Part shown: positions 33,737 to 43,225 of the stretch, one piece after another
Layout of the letters: each line of letters starts with the position of its first letter
Numbering within the stretch: the stretch's first letter is position 1
Assembly (NCBI GenBank): GCA_001828855.1
Contig: MHZT01000048.1
Coordinates: 62,001-126,000, forward strand
Direction of reading: 5' to 3'
Source: Rhodobacterales bacterium RIFCSPHIGHO2_02_FULL_62_130
Lineage (GTDB): Bacteria; Pseudomonadota; Alphaproteobacteria; Rhodobacterales; Rhodobacteraceae
Length of the DNA: 64,000 nucleotides
The notes under the pieces: generated by a model
What the model was told of the DNA's origin: nothing
The model's database searches: none
Seen by the model: only the letters and a program-made list of their open reading frames with translations
Program-made: the position numbers and the translations under genes

Positions 33737-35015
33737 CCAAGGCGGCGGGCCGTGGGCCCCCTGTTGCCCAGTCCAGCAATTCCACCGTATGCACCACCGG
33801 CACCCCCGCCGCCGCGCCAATCTGCATCATGCAACCGATATTCCCCGCCGAGATCACATCGGGCGATTTGGCCATCAGCGTTTCCACCTTGCGCGCCCGC
33901 AACTGTCCCGAAATCTCGGGCTGAAGCAGATTATAGGTGCCAGCCGAGCCGCAACACAGATGGCTGTCGGCAGGTTCAACCACCTCAAATCCAACCCGCT
34001 TCAGCAAATCCTTGGGCGCAGACCGGACTTGCTGACCATGCTGCAAGGAACAGGCCGCGTGATAGGCCACGCGCATCCCCTTTGCCGCGCCCTGCGGCAA
34101 CCCGATCCGCGCCAGAAGTTCGCTGACATCCAGCGCCAACCCTGCCACCTCGGCGGCATCCCCCGACAGCGGATCATGCGCGAACATATGGCCGTAATCC
34201 TTCACCGTCGTCCCGCAACCCGAGGTGTTGATCACAATCGCGTCCAGCCCCCCCGTCCGTTTTTCGGCCATGAAGGCGCGGATATTGGCCGCCGCCGCCG
34301 CGTGGGACTGATCCTCTTTCCCCATGTGATGCGTCAGCGCCCCGCAACAGCCAGCACCCTTGGCCACCACCACCTCACAGCCCAGACGGCGCAAAAGCCG
34401 GATCGTGGCGTCATTGATATCGGTATTCAGCGCCTTCTGCGCGCAGCCCGTCATCAGAGCCACCCGCATTGTGCGCGCGCCTATCGCCGGAAACACCTGC
34501 GGATCATCGTTGCGGCTGACCTGCGGGATCACCTTCGGCGCCATCGCCAACATCGCCCGCAGCCGTGCATCGGGGATCAGCGGCGCGAAAGGTCGCGCGA
34601 TCTTGGCGCCCAGCAGCGCCAGCCGGAACCGCGTCGGGTAGGGCAGCACCCGCGCCAGAACCGCCCGCAGCGCCCTGTCCATGATCGGGCGGCGATAGGT
34701 TTTCTCGATATAGGCGCGGGCCTGATCAACCAGATGCATGTAATGCACCCCCGACGGGCAGGTGGTCATACAGGCCAGACAGGACAGACAGCGATCGACA
34801 TGCTTGACCGTGCGCGCATCGGCGGGGCGACCGGTTTCCAGCATCTCCTTTATCAGATAGATGCGCCCGCGCGGGCTGTCCAACTCGTCACCCAAAACCT
34901 GATAGGTGGGGCAGGTCGCGGTGCAAAAGCCGCAATGCACGCAAGAGCGCAGAATCTTGTTGGCCTCGGCCAAAGCGGGGTCGCGTAACTGGTCTTCGGT
35001 GAAATGCGTCTGCAT
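33732..35015 (-). CDS. glcF: Glycolate oxidase iron-sulfur subunit GlcF
   Basis: Electron-transfer subunit of membrane-associated glycolate oxidase (glycolate to glyoxylate). The 427-residue protein has two ferredoxin-like clusters, CVHCGFCTATCP near residue 25 and CLSCLACMTTCP near residue 75. Two CCG domains carry the GCCGALTHHMGK and CCGSAGTYNLLQP patterns. The ATG at 35015 overlaps the glcE stop by one base. The open frame upstream overlaps glcE and is not used. Confidence 0.95.
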   Translation of the reverse strand: MQTHFTEDQLRDPALAEANKILRSCVHCGFCTATCPTYQVLGDELDSPRGRIYLIKEMLETGRPADARTVKHVDRCLSCLACMTTCPSGVHYMHLVDQARAYIEKTYRRPIMDRALRAVLARVLPYPTRFRLALLGAKIARPFAPLIPDARLRAMLAMAPKVIPQVSRNDDPQVFPAIGARTMRVALMTGCAQKALNTDINDATIRLLRRLGCEVVVAKGAGCCGALTHHMGKEDQSHAAAAANIRAFMAEKRTGGLDAIVINTSGCGTTVKDYGHMFAHDPLSGDAAEVAGLALDVSELLARIGLPQGAAKGMRVAYHAACSLQHGQQVRSAPKDLLKRVGFEVVEPADSHLCCGSAGTYNLLQPEISGQLRARKVETLMAKSPDVISAGNIGCMMQIGAAAGVPVVHTVELLDWATGGPRPAALG

Positions 35016-36112
35016 CAGCCCATGATCCCTGCATTCAGAATACCGCGCGGGTCGAATTGCGCGCGCAGACCTGCGGTTAGCGCCGCAACGCCAGCCGGTT
35101 CGGGCGGAAAGACCGCCGCCGTCATCCCCGCCAAGCCCCGCACCAATGTGGCATGGCCACCCTTGGCCGCCACAGCCACCCGCACCGCACCCGCATCGTC
35201 TTGCGGCACCAGCAGCCAGACCAACCCGCCGCCCCAATCATAGATCGCCTGCACCTCAAGCGCTGCCAGACTTGCCACGATTTCCGCCGCATCGCTGGGT
35301 TTGACCGACAGCTTCCATACCGCGCCCGCCATATCGGCAAAGGCCGCCACATCCCGCACCCGCCGCCACAGATCGGCACTGGCAGCGCCTTCCATCACAT
35401 CCCAATCGCCACCCAGCACCGCAGCCAAAGCCTGCCGCCGATAGCCGACCGATCCCGCCAAGCCCTCCAGCCGGATCATCGCGCGGCCCTCCGCATAGGC
35501 CGCCCCTGACACATCAAACGGAGACCGCAACGCCGCCCGCAGCGCGACCAGCCCTGCCATTTCCTCCAAATCACCAACCAAAGTCGTCTCAACCTCGGGC
35601 ATCGCCTGCACCTTGAAGGACACTTCGGTAATCACCCCCAAGGCCCCGTGCGAGCCTGCCAGCAACTTGACCAGATCATAGCCGGTCACGTTCTTCATCA
35701 CCCGCCCGCCGTTCTTGATCACCTCGCCGCGCCCGTCGACAAAACGCACCCCCAGCAGCGCATCGCGGCAGGCCCCCACCTGCACGCGGCGCGGCCCACT
35801 GGCATTGGCCGCCACCACGCCGCCAATCGTCGAAACCCCGCCCCGCCCCAACAACGGGCGCAAGTCCGGCACCTCGAAGGCCAGCCGCTGCCGCTCCCCC
35901 GCCAGAATGGCCTCGGTTTCGGCCAGCGGCGTTCCCGCCTGCGCCACCAGTGTCAGCGCCCCCGGCTCATACAGGCTGATCCCCGCCAGCCCCGAGGTCT
36001 CAAGGACCTGCCCAACGGCCCGCCCGATCCCGCGCGTGCCACCGCCACGGATCACCAGCGGCCCCGCTGCCTGCACCATGTCACATACTTCAGCTTCACT
36101 TGCGGGCCGCAT
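35015..36112 (-). CDS. glcE: Glycolate oxidase FAD-binding subunit GlcE
   Basis: Second flavin subunit of glycolate oxidase. The 365-residue protein shows an FAD-binding PCMH fold: IRGGGTRGIGRAV at about 20-33, GRGGVSTIGGVVAANASGPRRV at about 89-110 and NVTGYDLVKLLAGSHGALGVITE at about 140-163. It is shorter than GlcD and lacks its C-terminal domain, as expected. It lies between glcD (90 bp upstream, with a hairpin cluster) and glcF (1-bp overlap). Confidence 0.94.
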   Translation of the reverse strand: MRPASEAEVCDMVQAAGPLVIRGGGTRGIGRAVGQVLETSGLAGISLYEPGALTLVAQAGTPLAETEAILAGERQRLAFEVPDLRPLLGRGGVSTIGGVVAANASGPRRVQVGACRDALLGVRFVDGRGEVIKNGGRVMKNVTGYDLVKLLAGSHGALGVITEVSFKVQAMPEVETTLVGDLEEMAGLVALRAALRSPFDVSGAAYAEGRAMIRLEGLAGSVGYRRQALAAVLGGDWDVMEGAASADLWRRVRDVAAFADMAGAVWKLSVKPSDAAEIVASLAALEVQAIYDWGGGLVWLLVPQDDAGAVRVAVAAKGGHATLVRGLAGMTAAVFPPEPAGVAALTAGLRAQFDPRGILNAGIMG

Positions 36113-36124
36113 CCGATGCCCCTT

Positions 36125-36199
36125 TCATCTTGGCGAAAATACTCCACGGGGGCCTGATTGTCCCTTGGGGCAATCAGGCGCGGGGGTGTGAAACCCCCG
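36125..36199. repeat. Family 2 half-element plus two hairpins between glcD and glcE
   Basis: TTCATCTTGG with AAATACTCC and ACGGGGGCC (36125-36154) is a family 2 half. GCCTGATTG (36152-36160) pairs with CAATCAGGC (36171-36179), extended by CCC/GGG in the loop. CGGGGGT (36181-36187) pairs with ACCCCCG (36193-36199). The cluster fills the 90-bp gap inside an otherwise tight operon. Confidence 0.75.
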
Positions 36200-36202
36200 A
36201 CA

Positions 36203-37636
36203 TCACCCCGCCCGCCGACTGGCCGTTGCCTCCAACGGAAACACCTTCGCCGGATTCAGCAGCCACGCGGGATCGAACACATCCTTGACGCGGAACTGCG
36301 CCTCAAGATCGGCTGGTGCAAACTGCACAGACATCAGATCGCGCTTTTCGATCCCCACGCCATGCTCACCGGTCAGACAGCCGCCAACCTCGACACAAAG
36401 TTTCAGGATGTCCGCCCCGAACGCCTCACAGCGTTCCAGATCGCCGGGTTTGTTGGCGTCAAACAGGATCAGCGGGTGCATATTGCCGTCGCCCGCGTGA
36501 AAGACATTACCCACGTCCAGACCACATTCCGCGCCCATCTCGCCAATCCGGCGCAGGACGTAAGGCAGGCTGGACACCGGAATCGTGCCATCCAGACACA
36601 TGTAATCATTGATCTGCCCCATCGCGCCAAAGGCCGATTTGCGGCCCAGCCAGATGCGGCGGGCCTGATCCTCGTCGGCGGCCTCGCGGAATTCGACCGG
36701 ATCATGGGTCAGCGCGATGGCCTTGATGCGGGCCAGTTGCTCGTCAATCTCGGCGGGGCTGCCCTCGACTTCGATGATCAAAAGCGCCTCGCAATCGGGG
36801 TAACCGGCATGGGCAAAGGCTTCGGTCGCGCGGATGCAGGGGCGGTCCATGAACTCGATCGCCACAGGCAGGATACCGGCCTTGATGATGTCGGAGACAC
36901 AAGTCCCCGCCACCTCGTTTGAATTGAAGCCCACCAGAACAGGCCGCGCGCCCTCGGGTTTGGGCAGGATGCGCAGGGTGGCTTCGGTCACTACCCCCAA
37001 CTGCCCTTCCGACCCACAGATCACGCCCAGCAGATCAATCCCGCCCGCATCCAGCCACGGCCCGCCGACGGTCACGATGGTGCCATCCATCTGGACCAGC
37101 GTCACACCCAGCAGGTTGTTCGTCGTCACCCCGTATTTCAGACAATGCGCCCCGCCCGAATTCATCGCGATATTGCCCGCAATCGCGCAGGCCAACTGGC
37201 TGGAGGGGTCGGGGGCGTAAAAGAACCCGTCGGCCTCGACCGCGCCCGTCACCGACAGATTGGTGCGCCCCGATTGCACGCGGATAAAGCGGTTGTCGTA
37301 ATCGGTTTCCAGCACCGCATTCATTCGCGCCACGCCCAGAATAACGCAATCGGCGGTCGGCAGCGCCCCGCCTGCAAGGCTGGTCCCCGACCCGCGCGGC
37401 ACCACCGGCACCCGCATTTCGTGACAGATCCGCAGCACCGCGGCCACCTCATCGGTCGAGCGCGGCAGCACGGCGGCCAAGGGCGCGCAGCGATAGGCGG
37501 TCAGCGCGTCACATTCATAGGCCCGCGTTTCGGCAGGATCATGGATCACCGCATCGGTGGGCAGAACACCCAGAAGCCGCGCGACGATCTCGGCCTTGCG
37601 CGACAGGATCGCGGCATCGGGCAGGGGCATTTCCAT
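36203..37636 (-). CDS. glcD: Glycolate oxidase catalytic FAD subunit GlcD
   Basis: Flavoprotein that oxidises glycolate. The 477-residue protein has PCMH FAD-binding segments VPRGSGTSLAGGALP near residue 87 and NIAMNSGGAHCLKYGVTTNNLLG near 154-176. The FAD-linked oxidase C-terminus includes GNVFHAGDGNMHPLILFD and LTGEHGVGIEKR, whose histidines are typical of the D-lactate/glycolate oxidase family. AAGGAGG precedes ATG 37636. It is first in glcDEF on this strand. No glcC regulator or malate synthase gene is adjacent. Confidence 0.95.
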   Translation of the reverse strand: MEMPLPDAAILSRKAEIVARLLGVLPTDAVIHDPAETRAYECDALTAYRCAPLAAVLPRSTDEVAAVLRICHEMRVPVVPRGSGTSLAGGALPTADCVILGVARMNAVLETDYDNRFIRVQSGRTNLSVTGAVEADGFFYAPDPSSQLACAIAGNIAMNSGGAHCLKYGVTTNNLLGVTLVQMDGTIVTVGGPWLDAGGIDLLGVICGSEGQLGVVTEATLRILPKPEGARPVLVGFNSNEVAGTCVSDIIKAGILPVAIEFMDRPCIRATEAFAHAGYPDCEALLIIEVEGSPAEIDEQLARIKAIALTHDPVEFREAADEDQARRIWLGRKSAFGAMGQINDYMCLDGTIPVSSLPYVLRRIGEMGAECGLDVGNVFHAGDGNMHPLILFDANKPGDLERCEAFGADILKLCVEVGGCLTGEHGVGIEKRDLMSVQFAPADLEAQFRVKDVFDPAWLLNPAKVFPLEATASRRAG

Positions 37637-37738
37637 CGTGGCCTCCTTGTTCTGGTAAGAAAATATAACCAATTCTGCGCGAGTGGGCAAGCCAACTTCC
37701 CCCTTCCCCCCGAAACGGCTTGGCCCTAGCCTGTGCCG

Positions 37739-38431
37739 ATGGAAACCCTGATCCGTCTTAGCCCCTTTGGATTGCCTGATGCCGCTGCCCTTGGTGTGGT
37801 GCTGGCGGTCTGGCTTCTGATTGGCTGGTTCATCGAGCACCCGCCGAAAAACCGCCCCTCGGTCAGCCTGTTGATGCAAGACTACCGGCGTGAATGGATG
37901 CGTCAATTCGTGACCCGCCAGCCGCGCATCTTTGATGCCACCATGATCGACAACCTGCGCCAAGGCACGGCGTTTTTCGCCAGCGCCTCGATGATCGCCA
38001 TCGGGGGCGGCATTGCCCTGATCGGCAATCCAGCGGTGGTGCTGGGGATTGCGCGCGATCTGACCCTGCCTACCGATGCTACGGGGATGCAGTTGCGGGT
38101 TTTGCTGGTGGTGGCATTCCTGTCCAACGCGCTGTTGAAATTCATCTGGGCGCATCGGCTGTTCGGCTATTGCGCCATTCTGATGGCCGCTGTGCCGAAT
38201 GACCCCGAAGACCCGCTTGCCAGCCATCGCGCGGCACAGGCGGCGGAAATCAACATCACCGCCGCCAAAAGCTTCAACCGTGGCCTGCGCTCGATATATT
38301 TCGCTCTGGGGTCTTTGGCTTGGCTGCTTGGCCCCGCAGCTCTGTGTGTCGCGGCAGTGCTGACCGGATCAGTGCTGATCCGGCGCGAGTTTGCCTCGGC
38401 CTCGCGCGAGATCATCCTGCGCGACGTTTAG
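37739..38431 (+). CDS. DUF599 family membrane protein
   Basis: A 230-residue protein with about four membrane helices (near 14-32, 73-97, 112-135 and 186-210). Between the first two helices lies MQDYRREWMRQFVTRQPRIFDATMIDNLRQGTAFFASASMIAIGG, recognisable as the conserved DUF599 core when read in parts. Function unknown. The 3' end overlaps the convergent membrane protein gene by 20 bp. GTG 37733 is an alternative start. Confidence 0.8.
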   Translation: METLIRLSPFGLPDAAALGVVLAVWLLIGWFIEHPPKNRPSVSLLMQDYRREWMRQFVTRQPRIFDATMIDNLRQGTAFFASASMIAIGGGIALIGNPAVVLGIARDLTLPTDATGMQLRVLLVVAFLSNALLKFIWAHRLFGYCAILMAAVPNDPEDPLASHRAAQAAEINITAAKSFNRGLRSIYFALGSLAWLLGPAALCVAAVLTGSVLIRREFASASREIILRDV

Positions 38432-40487
38432 GGCTGCGTCCTTCGGCCAGCCAAGCCCCCACCGCCATACCTGCCGCCAGCAGCAACAGCAACCATGCTG
38501 GTGCAAGCGGGGTGATGCGCAAATCTTCCGTCACATAGGCGCCGCGCGGGGTAATGCCGATCCAGCCGCGACCCGCTGCGGGACGGCCTTCGCGGACGGT
38601 GCGGATCGTTGGCGCGCCGTCTTGCAACCGTAAAATCCCGCCTTGATCCAGCGCGACAATCGGAGCCAAGCCGTCACCGCTGGCAATCGTTTCAACAAAC
38701 TCGCGCGGGGCCGACGGGCCAACGGCGATCACGCGGGTCAAGTCGCCCTGTTCCAGCCGATAAAGCCCTAGCATCGGCGCTTGCCATGTGGTCTGATAGC
38801 GGCCGGGCGCGGTTTCGGGCATTGGAAGGGTGGTCACAATGCCATCGGGCGCGGTGATCGTCAGATCGGGCGGCGGCGTTTCCGCCACGGACCTGCGGGT
38901 GATGGTCAGCACATCACCCTTTGCGGTCGCGGTCAGCGCCTCTTCCTCAAGGTCGGGTTCCTTCAGCATCCAATGCGCCAGCCGCCGCAGCAGTTCCAAC
39001 TGTGGCCCGCCACCTTCATAGCCGCGCCCCCACAGCCATGCCTGATCCGAAGCCAGAACCGCCACGCGCCCCTGTTCCACCCGATCCAGTACCAGAAGCG
39101 GTTTGTCATCGGGACCGGACATCACCGCCTGCCCGCGCAACTGCGCCACCTCGACCTGACGGAACCACCGACCCCAGCCGCCTTCGGGGGCCAAAGCCTC
39201 AAGCCCTTCGGTCACGGGATGGCGCTTGCCCAGATCGGTCAGCTTGGGCCGGAAGCCTTCTTCGATCACGCGGGCGGTGGGTTCCACCGGTAAAACCTCG
39301 GCCAAGGGCGAGCGCCACAGGCTATCCACCGCGCCGAACTCCGGCCCCGCCGCGACCAGCACCGTGCCGCCGTTTTTTACATATTGCACAACGTTATCAA
39401 TATATTCCATCGGTAGGATGCCCCGCATCCGGTAGCGGTCGAAGATAATCAGATCGAATTCGCTGATCTTTTCCACGAACAGTTCGCGCGTAGGAAAGGC
39501 GATCAGCGACAATTCATCCACCGGAATCCCGTCCTGCTTTTCTGGCGGGCGCAGGATGGTGAAATGCACCAGATCAACCGAAGCATCCGACTTCAGCAAG
39601 TTGCGCCAGACCCTTTCGCCCGCATGGGGTTCACCAGATACCAGCAGCACCCGCAACCGGTCGCGCACGCCGTTGATCTGCACCACGGCAGCATTGTTAC
39701 GGTCGGTCAATTCGCCATCGGCAGGGGCGACCGAGAATTGCAGCACGTTCATCCCTGCATGCGGCAGGTTTACGGGTAGTTCCAGATCCTGCCCGACCGG
39801 AACCATGAAGGACACCGGCGGTTCGGCATCCAGTGCGATGGTCAATTCCACCTCGGCCCCCGCAGCGGCAGGCACTGCGCCCTGATCCTCGACCTTCAGT
39901 TTCAGGATGAATTCCTCGCCCAAGATCGCAAAGGCGGGCGCGTCGGTGATGATCAGTCGGCGGTCCCAATCCTGCACGGTGCCGGTCAGCAGCACGTGCA
40001 AGGGCGCGGGCAGATCGGGGGCAAGACCCAGATCATGCACCTGCCCGTCACTGATCAGGATGGCCCCTGCCACCCGTGCGCGGGGTTCGGCGGCCAAAGC
40101 CTCGGCCAGCGCGGTCATCGCCAGACTGCCCGCATCCTCGGCCCCGTCGGCAAAGCTGACAACGCGCAGTTCGGTATTCTCCAGCGTTGCCACCTGCGCG
40201 CGGATTGCGTCAATGGCCTGTGTCGTCTGGGCCGCGCGATCTGCCAGCTTTTGGCTCGCACTTTCATCTACGACCAAAATCACAATATCCGTCAGTGGCT
40301 TACGGTCCTCGACCTGTAGCGCCGGATTGGCCAACCCCGCCAGCAGCACAAAGCCAGCCAGCCCGCGCAAGGGCCAGCCGCGCAAGCCGCGCCAGATCGC
40401 AAGCGCCAATAGCACAGCGGCAAACGCCGCCAGCGCCCACAAGATCGGCCACGGCAACAACGGATCAAACAGGATCGTGCGGTTCAT
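38412..40487 (-). CDS. Large membrane protein with vWA and glutamine-amidotransferase-like regions
   Basis: A 691-residue protein, last gene of the MoxR operon. Two N-terminal helices (about 10-30 and 37-55) precede a vWA-like region with a complete metal site DESAS (in ILVVDESASQKL). A later region, LRVLLVSGEPHAGERVWRNLL and FDLIIFDRYRMRGILP, resembles the type 1 glutamine amidotransferase-like domains found in such operons. One C-terminal helix (about 658-678) completes the anchor. It is probably an envelope protein activated by the MoxR ATPase. Its ATG overlaps the preceding stop by 4 bp. Confidence 0.8.
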   Translation of the reverse strand: MNRTILFDPLLPWPILWALAAFAAVLLALAIWRGLRGWPLRGLAGFVLLAGLANPALQVEDRKPLTDIVILVVDESASQKLADRAAQTTQAIDAIRAQVATLENTELRVVSFADGAEDAGSLAMTALAEALAAEPRARVAGAILISDGQVHDLGLAPDLPAPLHVLLTGTVQDWDRRLIITDAPAFAILGEEFILKLKVEDQGAVPAAAGAEVELTIALDAEPPVSFMVPVGQDLELPVNLPHAGMNVLQFSVAPADGELTDRNNAAVVQINGVRDRLRVLLVSGEPHAGERVWRNLLKSDASVDLVHFTILRPPEKQDGIPVDELSLIAFPTRELFVEKISEFDLIIFDRYRMRGILPMEYIDNVVQYVKNGGTVLVAAGPEFGAVDSLWRSPLAEVLPVEPTARVIEEGFRPKLTDLGKRHPVTEGLEALAPEGGWGRWFRQVEVAQLRGQAVMSGPDDKPLLVLDRVEQGRVAVLASDQAWLWGRGYEGGGPQLELLRRLAHWMLKEPDLEEEALTATAKGDVLTITRRSVAETPPPDLTITAPDGIVTTLPMPETAPGRYQTTWQAPMLGLYRLEQGDLTRVIAVGPSAPREFVETIASGDGLAPIVALDQGGILRLQDGAPTIRTVREGRPAAGRGWIGITPRGAYVTEDLRITPLAPAWLLLLLAAGMAVGAWLAEGRSPKRRAG

Positions 40488-43225
40488 TCGCCCAACCTTT
40501 CCAGCAGGGCAGGCACGTGGACCTGATCGGATTTGTAATTGCCAGTCAGCACATGCATCACGATGTTGATGCCGAAACGGTTGGCAATCTCGCGCTGCCG
40601 TTCACCTGCATAGCCGCGCCCGACGGGAAACATTGCCAGCCCGCTTTGATCCACGGCCCAAGCCGCCGCCCAGTCATTGCCGCCGATAATCACCGGTGTG
40701 ACGCCGTCGTTCAGATTGCGGAACGGCATGCCTTCGCTCAGTTCCGCGTCCGCTGGTGCGGCCTCGACCCAGATTGAACTGTCGGTGTAGCGGCCGGGGA
40801 AATCTTGCAGCAGGTAGAAGCTGCGGGTCAGAACATGGTCGTTAGGTATCGGTTCTAACGGTGGAATATCCAACCCCGATGCGATGCGCTGCAAGGTTTC
40901 GCTTTCCGGCGTAGCCCCGCCCAAACCTGCCATATCACCATCGCGGGTATCAAACAGAACCATCCCGCCCGTCTGCAGATAGCGGTTCAACTTTGCATAG
41001 GCCGCGTCAGAAGGTTGCCCCTGCGTGGCGGTTATGGGCCAGTAAAGAAAGGGAAAAAATGCCAACTCGTCGGTTTCTATATCGACACCCATCGGCGGGT
41101 CAGGTTCGACCGCAGTGCGTTCGCGCAGCCGGTCGCCAAGCCCCGCCAGCCCCGCTTGCGCGATTTCATCAACCTGCGGATCGCCTGTCAGCACATGCGC
41201 CAGCACCACGCCTGTGGTAGCAGTCAGCGCAAAATCATCCTGCGCGTGGGCCTCTGGCACGCCAAGGCCCAACGCAATCAGCATGACCGCCGCGCTGCCC
41301 GCCGCCCGCAGCCGCCCCGAAATCCACAGGGCTGCAATGATATCAACCGCCAACAGCACCAGCGCCAGCGCCAGCAACCCGCCTTTCAGATCTTGCTCGG
41401 GGGCGGCATCAAGCCCTTCGACAGGCACAGTCGCGGGCCAAGCCGCCGCCGCCAGCACGGTTTCCGCCCCGATCACATTCAGCGCCACCCGCCGCTCTGC
41501 CCCTGCATATAACCCCGGAGGCCGCGCCGCCACCGGCCCTTCTGTCAAGGCCACTGCCAGTTCAGAACCTTGAACCCCCGCCGTTTCGCCAGCGTCCACT
41601 GCCTGCCCATAGGCATCCAGCACCCGCTCTGGCACCCAGATCTGGCCTGCCAGATCCTCGGCCTTGGGCGTTGCAGGTCGGGTCGAAACTGTCAGCCGCT
41701 CCAGCATCTGCACGAAAAGGCCCGACAGTGGCAGGGTGGACCATTCCGCATTGGCGGTCACATGGAACAGCACAACCTGGCCCTCCCCGATCTCGCGCCG
41801 CGTCACCAGCGGCGTGCCATCTGCCAAGGCCGCCAAAGTGCGCTGCGGCAGATCCGGGTCAGGTTGCGCCAGCACCTGCGACGACACTGTGACATCCTCT
41901 GGCACCACCAGCCCGAAGAAGGGCGAGGTCTCGGGGAAGGGGGCCAGCGATTTCGGCTCGCCCCAACTCATCGCGCCACCAACGCTGCGGCCACCTTGGC
42001 GCAGGCGCACCGGCATCAGCGGAGTGTCACCGTCCAGCCCCGTATCGGCAGCCGCCGTCTTTGGCCCCGCAAAGCGGAGCAGAAGCCCCCCTGCCTCCAG
42101 CCAATCCAGCATGGCATCGGTTTCTGTCTGGGTCAGGCGCGGCACATCGGCCAGCACGATCACATCGGGCTTTGCGGCCAGAACATCGGTCAAACCGCCG
42201 TCCACCAGATCGGCCACGGGGGCCAAGGCTTGCCGCAGATAATGCATGGCTGACAGCAGTTGCAGCCCTTCCTTATCCGCGCCATCCCCGATCAGCGCCA
42301 GTTTGCGACGTTTCAGGCTGTCATCGGTCAGACTGACCGCCCCCGCCGTGCGCTGGCCAAGGATTTCAAAACGCTGCACGCGATTCCGCAATTCGGGCGG
42401 CAGGGTCAGGGCGGTTTCGGCCCGCGCCTCACCGGCCGCAAATGTCAGCTTGGCGCGGGCCAACTCGCGGTCGATTCCTGCCGGATCGGGACCGCGCGCG
42501 ATGACCTCGATTTCGGTTTCCGGTCCGGCAGGCAGCCGGCTGACGCTGATCTGCACCGCGCCGTCCTCGAATCGCGCCGGATGCAGGGCGAACAGCGGAC
42601 GGGGCGACTGGAACACCCGCACCGCGCCGCGATCCGACAGCGCCGCCAACAGATCGGCCCGGCCCGCATGATCCAGCCCGTCCGACAGCCAGAACGTGTC
42701 GAAATCCCCCTCGGGCAGCGCCTTTGCCCAGCCCGCATCCGGCACCCATGCCTTTGGCGACAGGCCCGCAAGCCGCGCGGCCCAAGCCTCGGCGGTCTGG
42801 AAATCGGGTGCGTCTGGCGCGTCGGTCAACACAGCCACGGCAACAGGGCGGCCAGCGCGACCCGCATCGGCCACCGCCACCGCCGCCCGATCCACCCTGC
42901 GCTGCCAGTCGCGCGCATCGGCCCAAGTGCCATCGAACAGCACCAAAAGCGGTCCCGTGCCTTCGGCTTTTGGCACGGGGTTAAGCACCGGCCCCGCAAA
43001 GCCGACAATCGCCGCCGCCACCGCGAGCGCCCGCAACAGCAATAGCCACAGCGGAGTCTTGTCGGTCTCTGCCTCGGCGTCCTTTAAGCCCAGCAGTAGC
43101 GCCACCCCCGGAAACCGCCGCCGGATCGGGGCAGGCGGCACCGCCCGCAGCAGCAGCCACAGGATCGGCAGCGCGATCAGACCCAGCAGCAGCGCGGGCG
43201 CGGCAAATGCAAGACCGCTAATCAC
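40484..43225 (-). CDS. BatA-like membrane protein with C-terminal DUF4159
   Basis: A 913-residue protein. The N-terminal BatA/TIGR02226-type membrane segment (helices about 7-27 and 59-80, with RRFPGVALLLGLKD between them) leads into a vWA-like domain whose metal motif is degenerate (DGTWA in LLVLFDGTWAD). Two more helices at about 640-680 precede a C-terminal periplasmic DUF4159 domain: FFPFLYWPITATQGQPSDAAYAKLNRYLQTGGMVLFDTRDG, read in parts. The middle contains a second glutamine-amidotransferase-like part (LAAKPDVIVLADVPRLT). Overlaps its neighbours by 4 bp on both sides. Confidence 0.82.
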   Translation of the reverse strand: MISGLAFAAPALLLGLIALPILWLLLRAVPPAPIRRRFPGVALLLGLKDAEAETDKTPLWLLLLRALAVAAAIVGFAGPVLNPVPKAEGTGPLLVLFDGTWADARDWQRRVDRAAVAVADAGRAGRPVAVAVLTDAPDAPDFQTAEAWAARLAGLSPKAWVPDAGWAKALPEGDFDTFWLSDGLDHAGRADLLAALSDRGAVRVFQSPRPLFALHPARFEDGAVQISVSRLPAGPETEIEVIARGPDPAGIDRELARAKLTFAAGEARAETALTLPPELRNRVQRFEILGQRTAGAVSLTDDSLKRRKLALIGDGADKEGLQLLSAMHYLRQALAPVADLVDGGLTDVLAAKPDVIVLADVPRLTQTETDAMLDWLEAGGLLLRFAGPKTAAADTGLDGDTPLMPVRLRQGGRSVGGAMSWGEPKSLAPFPETSPFFGLVVPEDVTVSSQVLAQPDPDLPQRTLAALADGTPLVTRREIGEGQVVLFHVTANAEWSTLPLSGLFVQMLERLTVSTRPATPKAEDLAGQIWVPERVLDAYGQAVDAGETAGVQGSELAVALTEGPVAARPPGLYAGAERRVALNVIGAETVLAAAAWPATVPVEGLDAAPEQDLKGGLLALALVLLAVDIIAALWISGRLRAAGSAAVMLIALGLGVPEAHAQDDFALTATTGVVLAHVLTGDPQVDEIAQAGLAGLGDRLRERTAVEPDPPMGVDIETDELAFFPFLYWPITATQGQPSDAAYAKLNRYLQTGGMVLFDTRDGDMAGLGGATPESETLQRIASGLDIPPLEPIPNDHVLTRSFYLLQDFPGRYTDSSIWVEAAPADAELSEGMPFRNLNDGVTPVIIGGNDWAAAWAVDQSGLAMFPVGRGYAGERQREIANRFGINIVMHVLTGNYKSDQVHVPALLERLGE

